Part shown: piece after piece, positions 43,701-52,277 of the stretch | Numbering within the stretch: position 1 is the stretch's first letter | Layout of the letters: every line of letters starts with the position of its first letter | DNA from: Io17-Chloro-G2 sp965226825 | Lineage (GTDB): Bacteria > Chloroflexota > Dehalococcoidia > Lucifugimonadales > UBA3495 | Direction of reading: 5' to 3' | DNA: 64,000 nt | Assembly (NCBI GenBank): GCA_965226825.1 | Contig: CBDDED010000003.1 | Coordinates: forward strand, 2,666,001 to 2,730,000 | The notes under the pieces: model-generated | What the model was told of the DNA's origin: nothing | Seen by the model: the letters and a program-made list of their open reading frames with translations, nothing else | Database searches by the model: none | Made by a program: the position numbers and the translations under genes

Positions 43701-43964
43701 ACACCCCAGTTGGAACTGAACATGTACGAATCCGATCCATCCGCGCGGCTGGCGAATTACAGCAGCGTCAGTGGGGCCAATGTGGTGTTCGCCTACACAG
43801 TTGCGGTGGGAGACTCGGCCAGCGACGGTCTCGACATCGAAGCCAACAAGCTGACCCTGAACGGCGGCGCCATCCAGGACGCCGCCGGCAACGACGGGGT
43901 GCTGACGCACTCGGCCCTTTCAGCCGACCCCGGTCATTTCGTGAACGGAGCGGGCGGCGTGTAA
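40758..43964 (+). CDS. Secreted tandem Ig-like repeat surface protein
   Basis: The 1,068-residue protein has AGGAGG seven bases before the ATG and a signal peptide (LALAALAGLIGLMAF, cleavage near ASA-H). Residues ~38-160 form a Calx-beta-like domain ending ITIVDDDPN. About seven tandem units of 105-125 residues follow, each with ITSDPGDDDTYGxGD, a VTFSExVTVTGTPQ strand pair, VFSYTVALNDSDADGIAI, NGGxIQDxAxNDATLTH and a closing GHKVDG. The third- and second-last units are nearly identical, which suggests recent unit duplication. Asp-rich turns suggest calcium binding. There is no obvious sortase, LPXTG or type-IX sorting end. It is a probable adhesion or envelope protein, and its divergent kinase neighbour likely controls it. 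Confidence 0.82.
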   Translation: MKKRTRILGLRVPMLALAALAGLIGLMAFLQPAPASAHMPKFYLDCPTTEVREGESFEVFLVWDHSDSGWGYWAWWHTDAGTADSSDFTPLPGESGGKGWSNAAENTAKRQARAVYTTEDTNAEGDETFTVRFTPVVNVADRNNPDRDEKCEITIVDDDPNITGIDIISTPARDSTYGIGETIEVEATFSTSVDVDGNPGLGLWVGSNWQSASYLRGSGTNRLVFGYSVRSADRDSDGIRMDGGYQDGNGRWHNLINHTAITATGTETVAYRVYAGIGDQSAHKVDGSLALVGTSTEITSSPDSGDTYRYGETIEFSITFSAPLEVEGSRHLSLRVGSDDSDAWRGATYQTGSGTNTLVFGYTVQTGDLDDRGVTMLGTWVDEGEAHGLGGSGTVRVKGTDVAVTPTFTGLSNQSGHKVNGQPYPKIISITSTPGYKSDTYWRDEIIQVSVNFGQNVTAGDNAIAILGMASVPALRNAAYASGNGTDTLVFEYTVLEKDRDNNGINAFVPRGQDIKATGTEIAYQPNPGGVIPRTGDDPNHKVDGFLVGPDTTSPTISSIAFADSPGPGDDSTYGAGDWVGVHVTFNESMQVTGEPEIQLNIGGAARQAQYGHFPVRGIIDRKVQGVTNLTVVFGYTVIFGYTVQEGDVDSDGISIGSSKITLNGGAVQDEADNNAVLTHDAVADDSGHRVDADTTAPTVSSVAVTSDPGDDDTYGKGDAIEVTVTFSEDVTVTGTPQMELDFDGTAKTADYSNTNGAAVVFSYTVALNDSDADGIAIGANKLSVNGSAIKDGSDNDATLTHDAVDPDSGHKVDGSDTTAPTVSSVAVTSDPGDDDTYGIGDSIDVTVTFSEDVTVTGTPQMELDFDGTAKTADYSSTNGAAVVFSYTVALNDSDADGIAINANKLSLNGGTVQDEAANDATLTQTAVAANSGHKVDASDTTAPTISSMSITSDPGSDGTYRTGDAIQVTVTFSEDVVVTGTPQLELNMYESDPSARLANYSSVSGANVVFAYTVAVGDSASDGLDIEANKLTLNGGAIQDAAGNDGVLTHSALSADPGHFVNGAGGV

Positions 43965-44129
43965 CACATCCGGCGGCACCTGAACGGAGCCGCTGACAAC
44001 GCAGCAAACGGGCTTTCCACCGTGGGGTCGGCTGCCAGTCATCTGTTAAGACTGGTCTCCGGCCTCACGGCGGATTTTGGCAGTGCGCTTTTACGGCAAA
44101 CCAGCTGAATGAAAGAAGGCGGGCGGGGT

Positions 44130-45275
44130 ATGTTTAAAGGGAAATTCAATGGCATGGCCATTGCGGTAATGCTCATTCTCGTCCCAATCCTGTTGTTGGC
44201 CTGCGGAGATGGAGATACGAATTCCGGGACAGGGCTTTCTCGTGCGGAGGTGGAGGAGATAGTGCGTGCCGAATTGGCTGGTTCCTCCGCACCGGTCCAG
44301 CCGGGATTTAGCCGCGCCGAGGTGGAGCAGGTCATGGAAGCGGCGCTCCAGAGAATGCCTGAGCCGGAACCAGGACTAACCCAAGCTGAGGTAGAAGCGG
44401 CCATCCAAACAGCAGTGGCGGCCATGCCCCAACCTGAACCCGGTCTCACCACCGCCGACGCCATGCGGATAGCCCAATACACGGTAGTGACGATACCGCC
44501 TAAATCATCGCCGGCCGACTACACCAGGTTCTTCGTCGACAACGCCATCAGCCGCTACGAAACCCAGGGCCTGGACGCCACCCTCGCCTACTACAACCGG
44601 GAGGAGAGCGTGGACGGGCAGTGGTACGTGTTCATCATGGACGGGAACGACCTGGTCATCGCCCATCCCGATGGGAGCCTGGCCGGTCTTGACCTGAAGG
44701 GCCCGCTGGGCACCGACGCCAACGGCTATGAGTTCGGGCCGGAGATGCTGTCGGCCGGCGAGGAGGGCAAGTGGGTGTCCTACGTGTACGGGAATCCCGA
44801 AACCAGGTCCATCGGCGCCGCTTTCGGCGAGTTGCAGCTCAAGAACGCCTGGGTGGTGCGGCACGGCGGGCTGCTGTTCGGCTCCGGCTGGTACGTCGAC
44901 GCCGAAGAATTCACCAAGTCCTTTGTGGCGGCCGCCGTGAGCAAGTTCAGCGAGGTAGGGCTGGAAGGGACCGTGGAATATTTCACAGGCTCGGAGAGCG
45001 ATTTTGCCGGCCTGGCAGCGGCCATCGACTACTACAACAGCATAGAGACGGTTGAGGGGAAATGGGCCGCGTTCATAGCCGACGGAAGCGGCACAATCGT
45101 GGACCACTACGACAAGGAACTGGTGGGAAGGGACCTGGAAGACCTGTTCGGCGTGGCTATGTTCGAGGCCAGCGAGGAGGGCAACTGGGTGACCACGGAG
45201 TCCCTGCGCATCTGGGTGGTCAGCTACGACGGGCTGGTGTTCGGCTCCGGCTGGCATCAGGACGAGTCGGGCTGA
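44130..45275 (+). CDS. Lipoprotein with tandem Cache-type sensor domains, copy 1
   Basis: ATG 44130 is preferred (GAAGG upstream); the frame opens at 44109. The 381-residue product has a lipoprotein signal (LILVPILLLAC), then two to three short helical repeats of the form GLSRAEVEEIVRAEL / GFSRAEVEQVMEAAL / GLTQAEVEAAIQTAV, separated by PxPEPG hinges. Two Cache-like domains follow: one from FFVDNAISRYETQGLDATLA through FIMDGNDLVIAHPDG, the other from FVAAAVSKFSEVGLEGTVEY through FIADGSGTIVDHYD. Such domains bind small ligands outside the cell. There is no kinase or methyl-accepting part, so it must pass its signal to a partner or act as a binding protein. A paralogue lies at 46855. Confidence 0.78.
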   Translation: MFKGKFNGMAIAVMLILVPILLLACGDGDTNSGTGLSRAEVEEIVRAELAGSSAPVQPGFSRAEVEQVMEAALQRMPEPEPGLTQAEVEAAIQTAVAAMPQPEPGLTTADAMRIAQYTVVTIPPKSSPADYTRFFVDNAISRYETQGLDATLAYYNREESVDGQWYVFIMDGNDLVIAHPDGSLAGLDLKGPLGTDANGYEFGPEMLSAGEEGKWVSYVYGNPETRSIGAAFGELQLKNAWVVRHGGLLFGSGWYVDAEEFTKSFVAAAVSKFSEVGLEGTVEYFTGSESDFAGLAAAIDYYNSIETVEGKWAAFIADGSGTIVDHYDKELVGRDLEDLFGVAMFEASEEGNWVTTESLRIWVVSYDGLVFGSGWHQDESG

Positions 45276-45433
45276 TCCATCGGGCAACGACCCACCGGGG
45301 CACCGGGGAACGGGGAACTCGACCGGGCCGGCGGGTGACAGAGGGACGAAGCCCGGCTCGGAGGAGCAAGCGGGCTATACGTACAGACGGATAGCCCGCG
45401 CGGGATAGTCAAAGTCGTGCGGGAGGTAACTAG

Positions 45434-46792
45434 ATGAACATGAGAGGCGTTTTTGCCCGTGTCAGCGTCGGTACCCTACGGCTGTGGGTAGGGGCAGCCG
45501 TGCTCATCCTCGTGGTGGCCGACATCAGCCCAGCAGGAGCGCAGTCAACCGAGATCCTCAGATTAAGCACCCTGGACGAGACCGCATCCAGCGAGATAGC
45601 CATCGCCCGTGGTCAGCAGTACGCCCAGTCATTCTGCACCGGCGAATCCGAAGTTACTCTCAGCAAGGTGCGCTTGCCCACTCGTACCAGCAGCGAGTCG
45701 GAGCCATCGGTGACCATACGCGCTGGCAGGTCGGGTGGGCCAGGTGAGACGATCGATACTCTGACCAACCCGGAGACCTTCGACGATTCCATATCAACCA
45801 ATGAAGACTTCACGAGCAGCGGGATTGAACTCGATGCCAATACCAGCTACTGGCTGGTCATACACGTAGGAGATCGGTCCGACCCTTTAACTTTTGGCGT
45901 CACGGAGTCAAAGCTTGAATCCTCCGCCGAGGCAGGCTGGTCCATCGGTGACAAAGTGGTCTACGGAAGAAGCGGTGGCTGGTACCCTGCTTTCGTCTCA
46001 TCCAAACGGCCCAGCGGGTACAGGATGAGGATGGCCGTCTATGCCAGAGGGGCGGAGCCGTCCATGGCGCCGCCAATCTTTACCGACAGGGACTGCAACG
46101 GCGTTGCGGACCCCCTGACCCTCAGGGTGGACGAGAACACCGCCGGCAGCACCGTCGTTGGCACGGTGGCGGCCACCGATCCGGATGACGACTCTCTCAC
46201 TTACTCGGTCTCCGGAGCGGACACTGCCGGATTCAACCAGGTCTTCTCCCTGAACGTCACCACCGGCGGGATAACCGTGAAGTCCGGCGCGTCTCCCAAC
46301 TACGAGGCAAAGCGTTCCTACTCCATCACGGTTAACGTGACCGATGGGAAGGACCCCTCCGGCAACACGGAAGACCAGGCCGTGACCGACGATTCAGTCA
46401 CCGTCACAGTTCGCGTCAACAACATCGACGAGCCGGGAACCATCAGCCTGAATCCATCGACCCCGGCGGTGGACAGTGTGCTCAATGCCGTCTTGACGGA
46501 CCCCGATGGTGAGCTGCGGATCGTCTGGGTACGGTGGCACAAAGCCGATACCGCAACCGGCTCCTTCACGTTGATTGGCAGCAACAACAGCAGATGTTCA
46601 GCCCAGGGCTGCTATGCTCCCTCGGCAGAGGACCAAGGCAAATTCCTGAAGGTCACCATTATCTACTACGACGGAGCCAGCGGTCCCCGTAACGCGTCCG
46701 GGAACCTCATCATTTCCAGCAGCGACCCCACCCGGGACCGCAGAACCCTGGAGGCGACATCCAGCAACGCCGTGGCAATTGGCGGGCTGTAG
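45434..46792 (+). CDS. Secreted protein with choice-of-anchor-like and cadherin-like domains
   Basis: A secretion signal (VGAAVLILVVADISPAGAQ) starts this 452-residue protein. Residues ~45-210 match the choice-of-anchor-type beta domain seen in the giant protein at 53503 (QQYAQSFCTGES, YWLVIHVGD). Next is a cadherin-like repeat (~228-335) with LRVDENTAGSTVVGTVAATD, DPDDDSLTYSVSG and a calcium-type DDSVTVTVRV end. The last ~110 residues are another beta domain (AVDSVLNAVLTDPDGE, WVRWHKADTATGSF). It probably sits at the cell surface. Its place between the two Cache lipoproteins suggests a shared envelope function. Confidence 0.72.
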   Translation: MNMRGVFARVSVGTLRLWVGAAVLILVVADISPAGAQSTEILRLSTLDETASSEIAIARGQQYAQSFCTGESEVTLSKVRLPTRTSSESEPSVTIRAGRSGGPGETIDTLTNPETFDDSISTNEDFTSSGIELDANTSYWLVIHVGDRSDPLTFGVTESKLESSAEAGWSIGDKVVYGRSGGWYPAFVSSKRPSGYRMRMAVYARGAEPSMAPPIFTDRDCNGVADPLTLRVDENTAGSTVVGTVAATDPDDDSLTYSVSGADTAGFNQVFSLNVTTGGITVKSGASPNYEAKRSYSITVNVTDGKDPSGNTEDQAVTDDSVTVTVRVNNIDEPGTISLNPSTPAVDSVLNAVLTDPDGELRIVWVRWHKADTATGSFTLIGSNNSRCSAQGCYAPSAEDQGKFLKVTIIYYDGASGPRNASGNLIISSSDPTRDRRTLEATSSNAVAIGGL

Positions 46793-46854
46793 TCACCCCT
46801 ATTGGTTGTGTCTCCAAGAGAAGCATTTCCATCCGCCGGTAGTTGGGCATTGCA

Positions 46855-47997
46855 GTGATTGATCGCAAGCTTAGAGTACTGACTTTGTGGGTGTTGACCG
46901 TTTCGGTCCTTCTCCTCTCCATCGCCTGTGGAGGTGAAGACGAAGGTCTGTCCCGCGCCGAGGTTGAGGAGATAGCCCGTGCAGAGATGGCCGAATCTCC
47001 AGCGGCGCCTCCAGCAGAACCAGGAGTCACCTCCGCCGACATGGATCGGGCCATCCGAGCGGCTTTGGCAGACATGCCCCAGCCGGAGTCGGGACTGTCC
47101 AGGAGCGAGGTGGAGGCGATTGTCAAAGCCGCCCTCGCAGACATCCCCCAACCCAAGCCTGGCCTTTCCTCCGCCGAGATTGAACGGATAGCCCGCGGCG
47201 TGGTGGCCTCCATCCCGCCCAGGTCCGCGCCGGCCGCCTATACCAAGTTTTTCGTCAACAACGCCATCAGCCGCTACGAGACCCAGGGACTCGATGCCAC
47301 CCTCGCTTACTACAACCGGGTGGAGAGCGTGGAGGGGCAGTGGTACGTGTTCATCGTGGACGATAACGATAAGGTGATCGGCCATCCCGACGGGAGACTC
47401 ATCGGCCTCGACCTGAAGGGCTGGGTCGGCACCGACGTCAACGGGTACAACTTCGGCCCGGAGATACTGTCGGCCGCTGAGGACGGCAGGTGGGTGTCCT
47501 ACGTGTACCGGAATCCCGAAACCGGGCCCATCGGCACCGCTTTCGGCGAGTTGCAGCTCAAGAACGCCTGGGTGGTGCGGCACGATGGGCTGCTGTTCGG
47601 CTCCGGCTGGTACGTCGACGCCGAAGAATTCACCAAGTCCTTTGTGGCGGCCGCCGTGAGCAAGTTCAGCGAGGTAGGGCTGGAAGGGACCGTGGAATAT
47701 TTCACAGGCTCGGAGAGCGATTTTGCCGGCCTGGCAGCGGCCATCGACTACTACAACAGCATAGAGACGGTTGAGGGGAAATGGGCCGCGTTCATAGCCG
47801 ACGGAAGCGGCACAATCGTGGACCACTACGACAAAGCCCTGGTGGGAACGGACCTCAGGGACCTGCTCGGCTTTGAAATACCCCCGGCTCCCGCAGAGGG
47901 CAACTGGGTGACCAGGGAGGACGTGCGCGTCTGGGTCGTCGGCTACGACGGGATGACGTTCGGCTCCGGATGGCGCCACGACGAGTCGGGGAGCTGA
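46855..47997 (+). CDS. Lipoprotein with tandem Cache-type sensor domains, copy 2
   Basis: A paralogue of the gene at 44130 with the same layout: lipoprotein signal (VLTVSVLLLSIAC), three helical hinge repeats (GLSRAEVEEIARAEMAE, GLSRSEVEAIVKAAL, GLSSAEIERIARGVV), two Cache domains. The start is unclear: GTG 46855 or TTG 46843, neither with a clear ribosome site. The strange feature is nucleotide identity. From about 47588 to 47834 the DNA is essentially identical to 44869-45115 of copy 1, while both flanks have clearly diverged. That points to recent gene conversion within the second Cache domain. Confidence 0.78.
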   Translation: MIDRKLRVLTLWVLTVSVLLLSIACGGEDEGLSRAEVEEIARAEMAESPAAPPAEPGVTSADMDRAIRAALADMPQPESGLSRSEVEAIVKAALADIPQPKPGLSSAEIERIARGVVASIPPRSAPAAYTKFFVNNAISRYETQGLDATLAYYNRVESVEGQWYVFIVDDNDKVIGHPDGRLIGLDLKGWVGTDVNGYNFGPEILSAAEDGRWVSYVYRNPETGPIGTAFGELQLKNAWVVRHDGLLFGSGWYVDAEEFTKSFVAAAVSKFSEVGLEGTVEYFTGSESDFAGLAAAIDYYNSIETVEGKWAAFIADGSGTIVDHYDKALVGTDLRDLLGFEIPPAPAEGNWVTREDVRVWVVGYDGMTFGSGWRHDESGS

Positions 47998-48014
47998 GGC
48001 GGAGCATATAGCCC

Positions 48015-48302
48015 TTGCGCAATACGAAAATTCCCTACGTGACCGACATTAGAATCCGGCTGTCCTGGGACGCGCCGGACGATGATTCGGTCACAGGCTA
48101 CCAGATACTGCGGCGGCGGCCCACCGAGGGCGAGCACGCACTGTCGGTCTACGTGCCGGACACCGGAAGCGCCGCCACCTCGTACACCGACACGGGTGTG
48201 GATGCCGGCACCAAGTACGTGTACCGGGTCAAGGCCATCAACGAAGCGGGGGTGGGACCCAGCTCCCGCCGGGTGGTGATTACCACCAGTTCCCCCTGTT
48301 AG
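48015..48302 (+). pseudogene. Single fibronectin type III domain fragment
   Basis: The 95-residue frame (TTG start, no clear ribosome site) is one fn3 domain: IRLSWDAPDDDSVTGYQILR, SYTDTGVDAGTKYVYRVKAI and NEAGVGPSSRRVVI. There is no signal peptide, so it could not reach the surface as it stands. It is most likely the tail of a larger surface protein cut off by rearrangement just after the second Cache lipoprotein. Confidence 0.55.
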
Positions 48303-48406
48303 GACTCGGAGTCAGCCGTTTTTGTTAAACTCGCCGCGGTTGTATGATATCGCATCAAAATTGAAAGTGTTCGTCAGATATCCGCTCCACCATTGAGGAT
48401 TGGCTC

Positions 48407-50617
48407 TTGACCGGAAAGCTTGCCCGCGTTTGTGCCCAAAGGCCGTTAATAACCATCGGTGTCTGGCTGGTGTTGATTGTTATCGCCCTGGCGCTCATCC
48501 GCGCCTTGTTGCCAAGCGCTACCACCACCGAGTTCTCGCTTGCCGGCCGGTACGAATCTGAACGAGCTTCCTCCATGCTGGAAGATAGGCTGAGGGGCCC
48601 CAAGCCGCTTTCCGAACTGGTAATCGTTCAGTCGCAATCCCTGACTGTCGATGATCCGAAATTCCGTGCCAAGGTCGAATCGGTCCATGCCCGGATCGTT
48701 GCCCTGGGACCAGACTTAGTCCTGGTGGGACAGCACTATTACCTGGACAACGATGAGATCCGGGTGTCCCCCGACCGCAGGACCACCTTGATGAACTTTA
48801 TCCTGGCCGGCAACTTCAAGGAGGCTACGGAGAATGTTGGGGAAGTTATTCACGCCGTCGAGGAAGCCAATGGGGCTGACGACTTTCGCGTGCTCATTGG
48901 AGGAGACGCCAGCGTAGCCTTTGAGAGCAACGAGTTGAGCGCCGAAGACCTTGAAAAGGGCGAACGTATCGGCGTACCTGTAGCCCTGATAATCCTGCTG
49001 GCGCTGTTTGGCGCGGTTGTAGCCACGCTGTTGCCTTTGGGGCTGGCTATTGTCGCTATTGTGATTGCGCTGGCGGCGGTGGGGATTATCGGTCAGTCCT
49101 TCGAGCTAATCTTCTTTGTCAACATGATGATTACCATGATCGGCCTGGCGGTGGGCATCGACTACTCGTTGCTCATCGTGTCCCGATTCAGGGAGGAGAT
49201 GAGCCGGGGCTTGGGCAAACGCGAAGCGGTTGAAAGGGCGGGCGATACGTCAGGGCGCACTGTGCTGTTCAGCGGCGCCACAGTGGTGCTCGCCCTCATT
49301 GGCATGCTCATTGTCCCAGTGTCCTTCTTCCAGTCCCTCGGCCTGGGCGCCATACTCGCGGTCATCGCTGCGCTGGCCGCCACCCTCACACTCTTGCCTG
49401 CGGTGCTCTCGTTGCTCGGCCCCAAGGTGGGTTTCCTGTCCATCCCTTTCCTTGCCAGGTTCTCGCTGAAGAGTCCCGAAGCCGCGGGACATGGATTCTG
49501 GGTCACTATTACTCGTACTGTAACCCGCTTCCCAATCGTCAGCATCCTCATCATCGCGGTTCCGATGATAGTTCTGTCGGCCTTCTACTTCACCATCAAA
49601 ACCGGGCTAAACGACGTCAACACTTTCCCTGACAAGTCCCAGACCAAACAGGCGTTTGCTGTTTTCAAGGAAGAGTTCTCCGTGGGAGAAGTCAGCCCTG
49701 CGGGTTACCTCAGCCCGGCGGAGATAGTAATAGATGGGGATGTTAACAGTCCCCAGGTACAGGAGGCGATGGCGCGCCTGGTGCAGTCAATTGCGGATGA
49801 CCTGGCCTTCCCGGTCCCTCCCTTTCCTCCTGAGGTCAACTCCGCTGGGGACCTTGCCTTGCTGACGCTTCCGTTCCCGGGCGAGCCCAACAGCCGGGAG
49901 GCAACGGCCAACATGGCCTCTCTCCGCGATGAGCATATTCCCGCCGCCTTCGATGGCGTGGCCGCGGAAGTCTATGTGGGGGGCGTAACCGCGGAAGCTG
50001 CCGACTTCTTCGGCATCGTTGACGTTTACACGCCGATAGTATTTGCCTTCGTCCTCGGCCTCAGCTTCATAATACTGATGCTGGTCTTCCGGTCCATAGT
50101 CATTCCGATCAAAGCCATAATCATGAATCTGCTGTCGGTCGGCGCTACCTATGGGCTGCTGGTGTTGGTGTTCCAGAAAGGGATCGGTTTGGACCTGCTG
50201 GGATTCCAACGGGCTGAGGTCATCGACGCATGGATACCCCTGTTCCTGTTTTCCATCCTATTTGGGCTGTCGATGGACTACCACGTATTCCTGCTCAGCC
50301 GGATCCGCGAAAGGTATGACGCGACCGGGGACAACGCCCAGGCAGTGGCCTATGGTCTTCAGTCCACAGGCGGGATGATTACCGGCGCCGCGCTCATAAT
50401 GGTTGCAGTATTCGGCGGATTCGCTGCCGGAGAGACAATCATCAATCAGCAGGTCGGATTCGGGCTTGCCGTGGCGGTATTGCTTGACGCGACTTTAGTA
50501 AGGTCGGTGCTGGTCCCGGCCAGCATGGAAGTTCTGGGCAATGGGAATTGGTACCTGCCGTCATGGCTGGGTTGGCTTCCCGATTTGCGAGTGGAAGCAG
50601 AAGAGCCGCAGAGTTGA
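48407..50617 (+). CDS. MMPL/RND-superfamily exporter
   Basis: The 736-residue protein has the MMPL layout. A membrane helix at ~14-34 is followed by an extracellular domain (~40-190) and a block of five helices containing VNMMITMIGLAVGIDYSLLI and RFREEMSRGLGKREAVERA. A second extracellular domain (~405-535) and a second helix block with FGLSMDYHVFLLSRIRERYD complete it. The paired GIDYSLL / SMDYHVF segments carry the proton-relay Asp residues. Such pumps export lipids or hydrophobic compounds with proton influx. The TTG start has GAGG upstream. The MpaB-like oxygenase gene begins 10 bp after its stop, so the two form an operon and may act on the same hydrophobic molecule. Confidence 0.88.
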   Translation: MTGKLARVCAQRPLITIGVWLVLIVIALALIRALLPSATTTEFSLAGRYESERASSMLEDRLRGPKPLSELVIVQSQSLTVDDPKFRAKVESVHARIVALGPDLVLVGQHYYLDNDEIRVSPDRRTTLMNFILAGNFKEATENVGEVIHAVEEANGADDFRVLIGGDASVAFESNELSAEDLEKGERIGVPVALIILLALFGAVVATLLPLGLAIVAIVIALAAVGIIGQSFELIFFVNMMITMIGLAVGIDYSLLIVSRFREEMSRGLGKREAVERAGDTSGRTVLFSGATVVLALIGMLIVPVSFFQSLGLGAILAVIAALAATLTLLPAVLSLLGPKVGFLSIPFLARFSLKSPEAAGHGFWVTITRTVTRFPIVSILIIAVPMIVLSAFYFTIKTGLNDVNTFPDKSQTKQAFAVFKEEFSVGEVSPAGYLSPAEIVIDGDVNSPQVQEAMARLVQSIADDLAFPVPPFPPEVNSAGDLALLTLPFPGEPNSREATANMASLRDEHIPAAFDGVAAEVYVGGVTAEAADFFGIVDVYTPIVFAFVLGLSFIILMLVFRSIVIPIKAIIMNLLSVGATYGLLVLVFQKGIGLDLLGFQRAEVIDAWIPLFLFSILFGLSMDYHVFLLSRIRERYDATGDNAQAVAYGLQSTGGMITGAALIMVAVFGGFAAGETIINQQVGFGLAVAVLLDATLVRSVLVPASMEVLGNGNWYLPSWLGWLPDLRVEAEEPQS

Positions 50618-50627
50618 GGAAGTTCCC

Positions 50628-51842
50628 ATGGTAGAACTCGAAGCTGAAACCCAGGTGCAAGCGCCAGCGAATATACCTAACGACTACGTAGCGGGGTACG
50701 AAAACGCCCGCCAAGTCGCGCCCGAGATGGCGGCCAATTACGTCGCCCACACCCTTATTGGGGACCCGCTGGCCGAAGCGATGACCGAAGACCTGGCCGA
50801 ACTTGAGACAGGCGAGTCAATGAGGCTAATCCAGACGGCTATGGAGCAAGAGGGCGACGAGGCGTTGCGGAACGCGCCGGCTTCACTGCGGGAATTCTTC
50901 AAGGAGGCGGAAACCCGGCCGGAATGGCTAGAATTTGCGTCATTCGCACCCGGCGTCCGCATGTTTCACAGAAATTCCAGGGTGATTCTGGCAGCATTCG
51001 TCGCGGGAGTCCTGATCGAAGGCTTCACGACCAACATAGCCAAGTCCTTCTTCATTACTGGACGGGTGCGGGACCAAGGCCTCAGGCGGCTGGGCCAGAA
51101 TAACCGTCACATGATGGAGATATTCCTTCCGGGTGGCTTGTACCGAGAAGGGGACGGCTGGAAACTCTCCGTCCGTATTCGGATAGTTCACGCGCGGATG
51201 AGGCGCCTCCTGAACCAATCGGAGGAGTGGGATTCCGAGGCTTGGGGTGCGCCGATTAGCGCTGCGCACCTGGGTTATGCTGTTTCCGCTTTTTCGGCTC
51301 GGCTGCTGAAACACATGAAAACCCTCGGCGCTGAGTACAATGCCGAAGAGTACGACAGCTTCATGGCCGTTTGGCGTTACAGCGGTTATTTGATGGGCAT
51401 ACCCGAGACCATCCTGTTCCACGATGCGACCGAGGCCCTGAAGCTTTACGACGTCGGTCTCATGTGCGAACCTATCGCCCAGCTTGAATCAGTAGTGATG
51501 GCCCACTCCTTGGTCAACTCGGCTCCATTGATAGCCGGGATGGTGGAACCGGACGACCGCCGCAGTCTGGCCCAATACGTGTACCGGATTTCCAGGGGGC
51601 TTATCGGGGACGAGACCGCCAATGCATTGAATTATCCTCCAACTGCCTCATTCGGAGTGGTAGCGTGGTTCAAGATTCAGCAGCGTTATGAGCAAATCCT
51701 AAACAAAATGTTTCGGGCACGGTACCAGAACAGCAATTTCAACAAGTTCACGGGTCTGCTCGACACTTCGTTGTTTGACGAAGACGGGATTCGCTACGAA
51801 TTGCCCGACCACGTCTACGCCGAAGAGTCCGTCCATTGGTGA
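50628..51842 (+). CDS. MpaB/latex-clearing-type oxygenase (DUF2236)
   Basis: The 404-residue protein resembles the MpaB/rubber-oxygenase catalytic domain (PF09995): PGVRMFHRNSRVILAAFVAG, SFFITGRVRDQGLRRLGQ, IRIVHARMRRLLNQSEEWD and a helix with YSGYLMGIPETILFHD. Members are haem b oxygenases that split polyisoprene or farnesyl chains, or related hydroxylases. The helix-borne His residues needed to hold haem (HARMRR and others) are present. It has GAGGAAG before ATG 50628. It follows the MMPL gene by 10 bp. Together they could modify and export an isoprenoid or lipid, an inference from context only. Confidence 0.75.
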   Translation: MVELEAETQVQAPANIPNDYVAGYENARQVAPEMAANYVAHTLIGDPLAEAMTEDLAELETGESMRLIQTAMEQEGDEALRNAPASLREFFKEAETRPEWLEFASFAPGVRMFHRNSRVILAAFVAGVLIEGFTTNIAKSFFITGRVRDQGLRRLGQNNRHMMEIFLPGGLYREGDGWKLSVRIRIVHARMRRLLNQSEEWDSEAWGAPISAAHLGYAVSAFSARLLKHMKTLGAEYNAEEYDSFMAVWRYSGYLMGIPETILFHDATEALKLYDVGLMCEPIAQLESVVMAHSLVNSAPLIAGMVEPDDRRSLAQYVYRISRGLIGDETANALNYPPTASFGVVAWFKIQQRYEQILNKMFRARYQNSNFNKFTGLLDTSLFDEDGIRYELPDHVYAEESVHW

Positions 51843-52071
51843 ATGCAGGCAAACTGCACTGCTAGACACCGCCGTTTAATTCGCCCCCTCTCGCGGCATC
51901 CGCAACGCCGTCCCGCTCCAATCGCTGACCCGCTCCAAGGGGTCACCCTGGACACCTCCGCAAATATCCTTGGTTTCTGTTCACGAGAGCGGATAGACGC
52001 GCCGCCGGCGCCACCTACACCTACACCTACATCCGTGCAGACCTCGCTGGGCCTCCCTGACGCTATAGAAG
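51843..52071. other. Spacer before the IS21 tail
   Basis: The frame continues without stop into the istB remnant but shows no recognisable sequence before 52,072, apart from a simple Pro/Thr stretch (ACCTACACC repeats at ~52,013). Confidence 0.35.
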
Positions 52072-52160
52072 GCGTTGGTGTGAACGGCGAGAGCTACCGG
52101 CTCAAGCGTAGCAGGGAGGGAGTTGTCTCCCAGACTCGAGACGAGCCTCACGAAGAATAG
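52072..52160 (+). pseudogene. istB C-terminal tail
   Basis: The plus strand reads VNGESYRLKRSREGVVSQTR and DEPHEE to a TAG. This is the conserved tail of an IstB protein (HxLxxNGESYRLK...). Nothing upstream belongs to IstB, so only the last ~28 codons survive. It stands 143 bp before the putative IS21 right end. Confidence 0.65.
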
Positions 52161-52277
52161 GTTGCATCAAGACCTTCCTGCCTGTCCTCTGCTGACCCAC
52201 CCGTCATCAGGGCATTTCCCTCAACAAGTGGCGCTGACATTTATGCTGGCCAGTTAGCTCGGACTTTTTCGCTGGCC

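Noticed and set aside
42417..43910. 497-codon minus-strand ORF with internal repeats
   Set aside because: Its repeats are the antisense of the Ig-like repeats of the surface protein; the plus-strand gene has a signal peptide and ribosome site.
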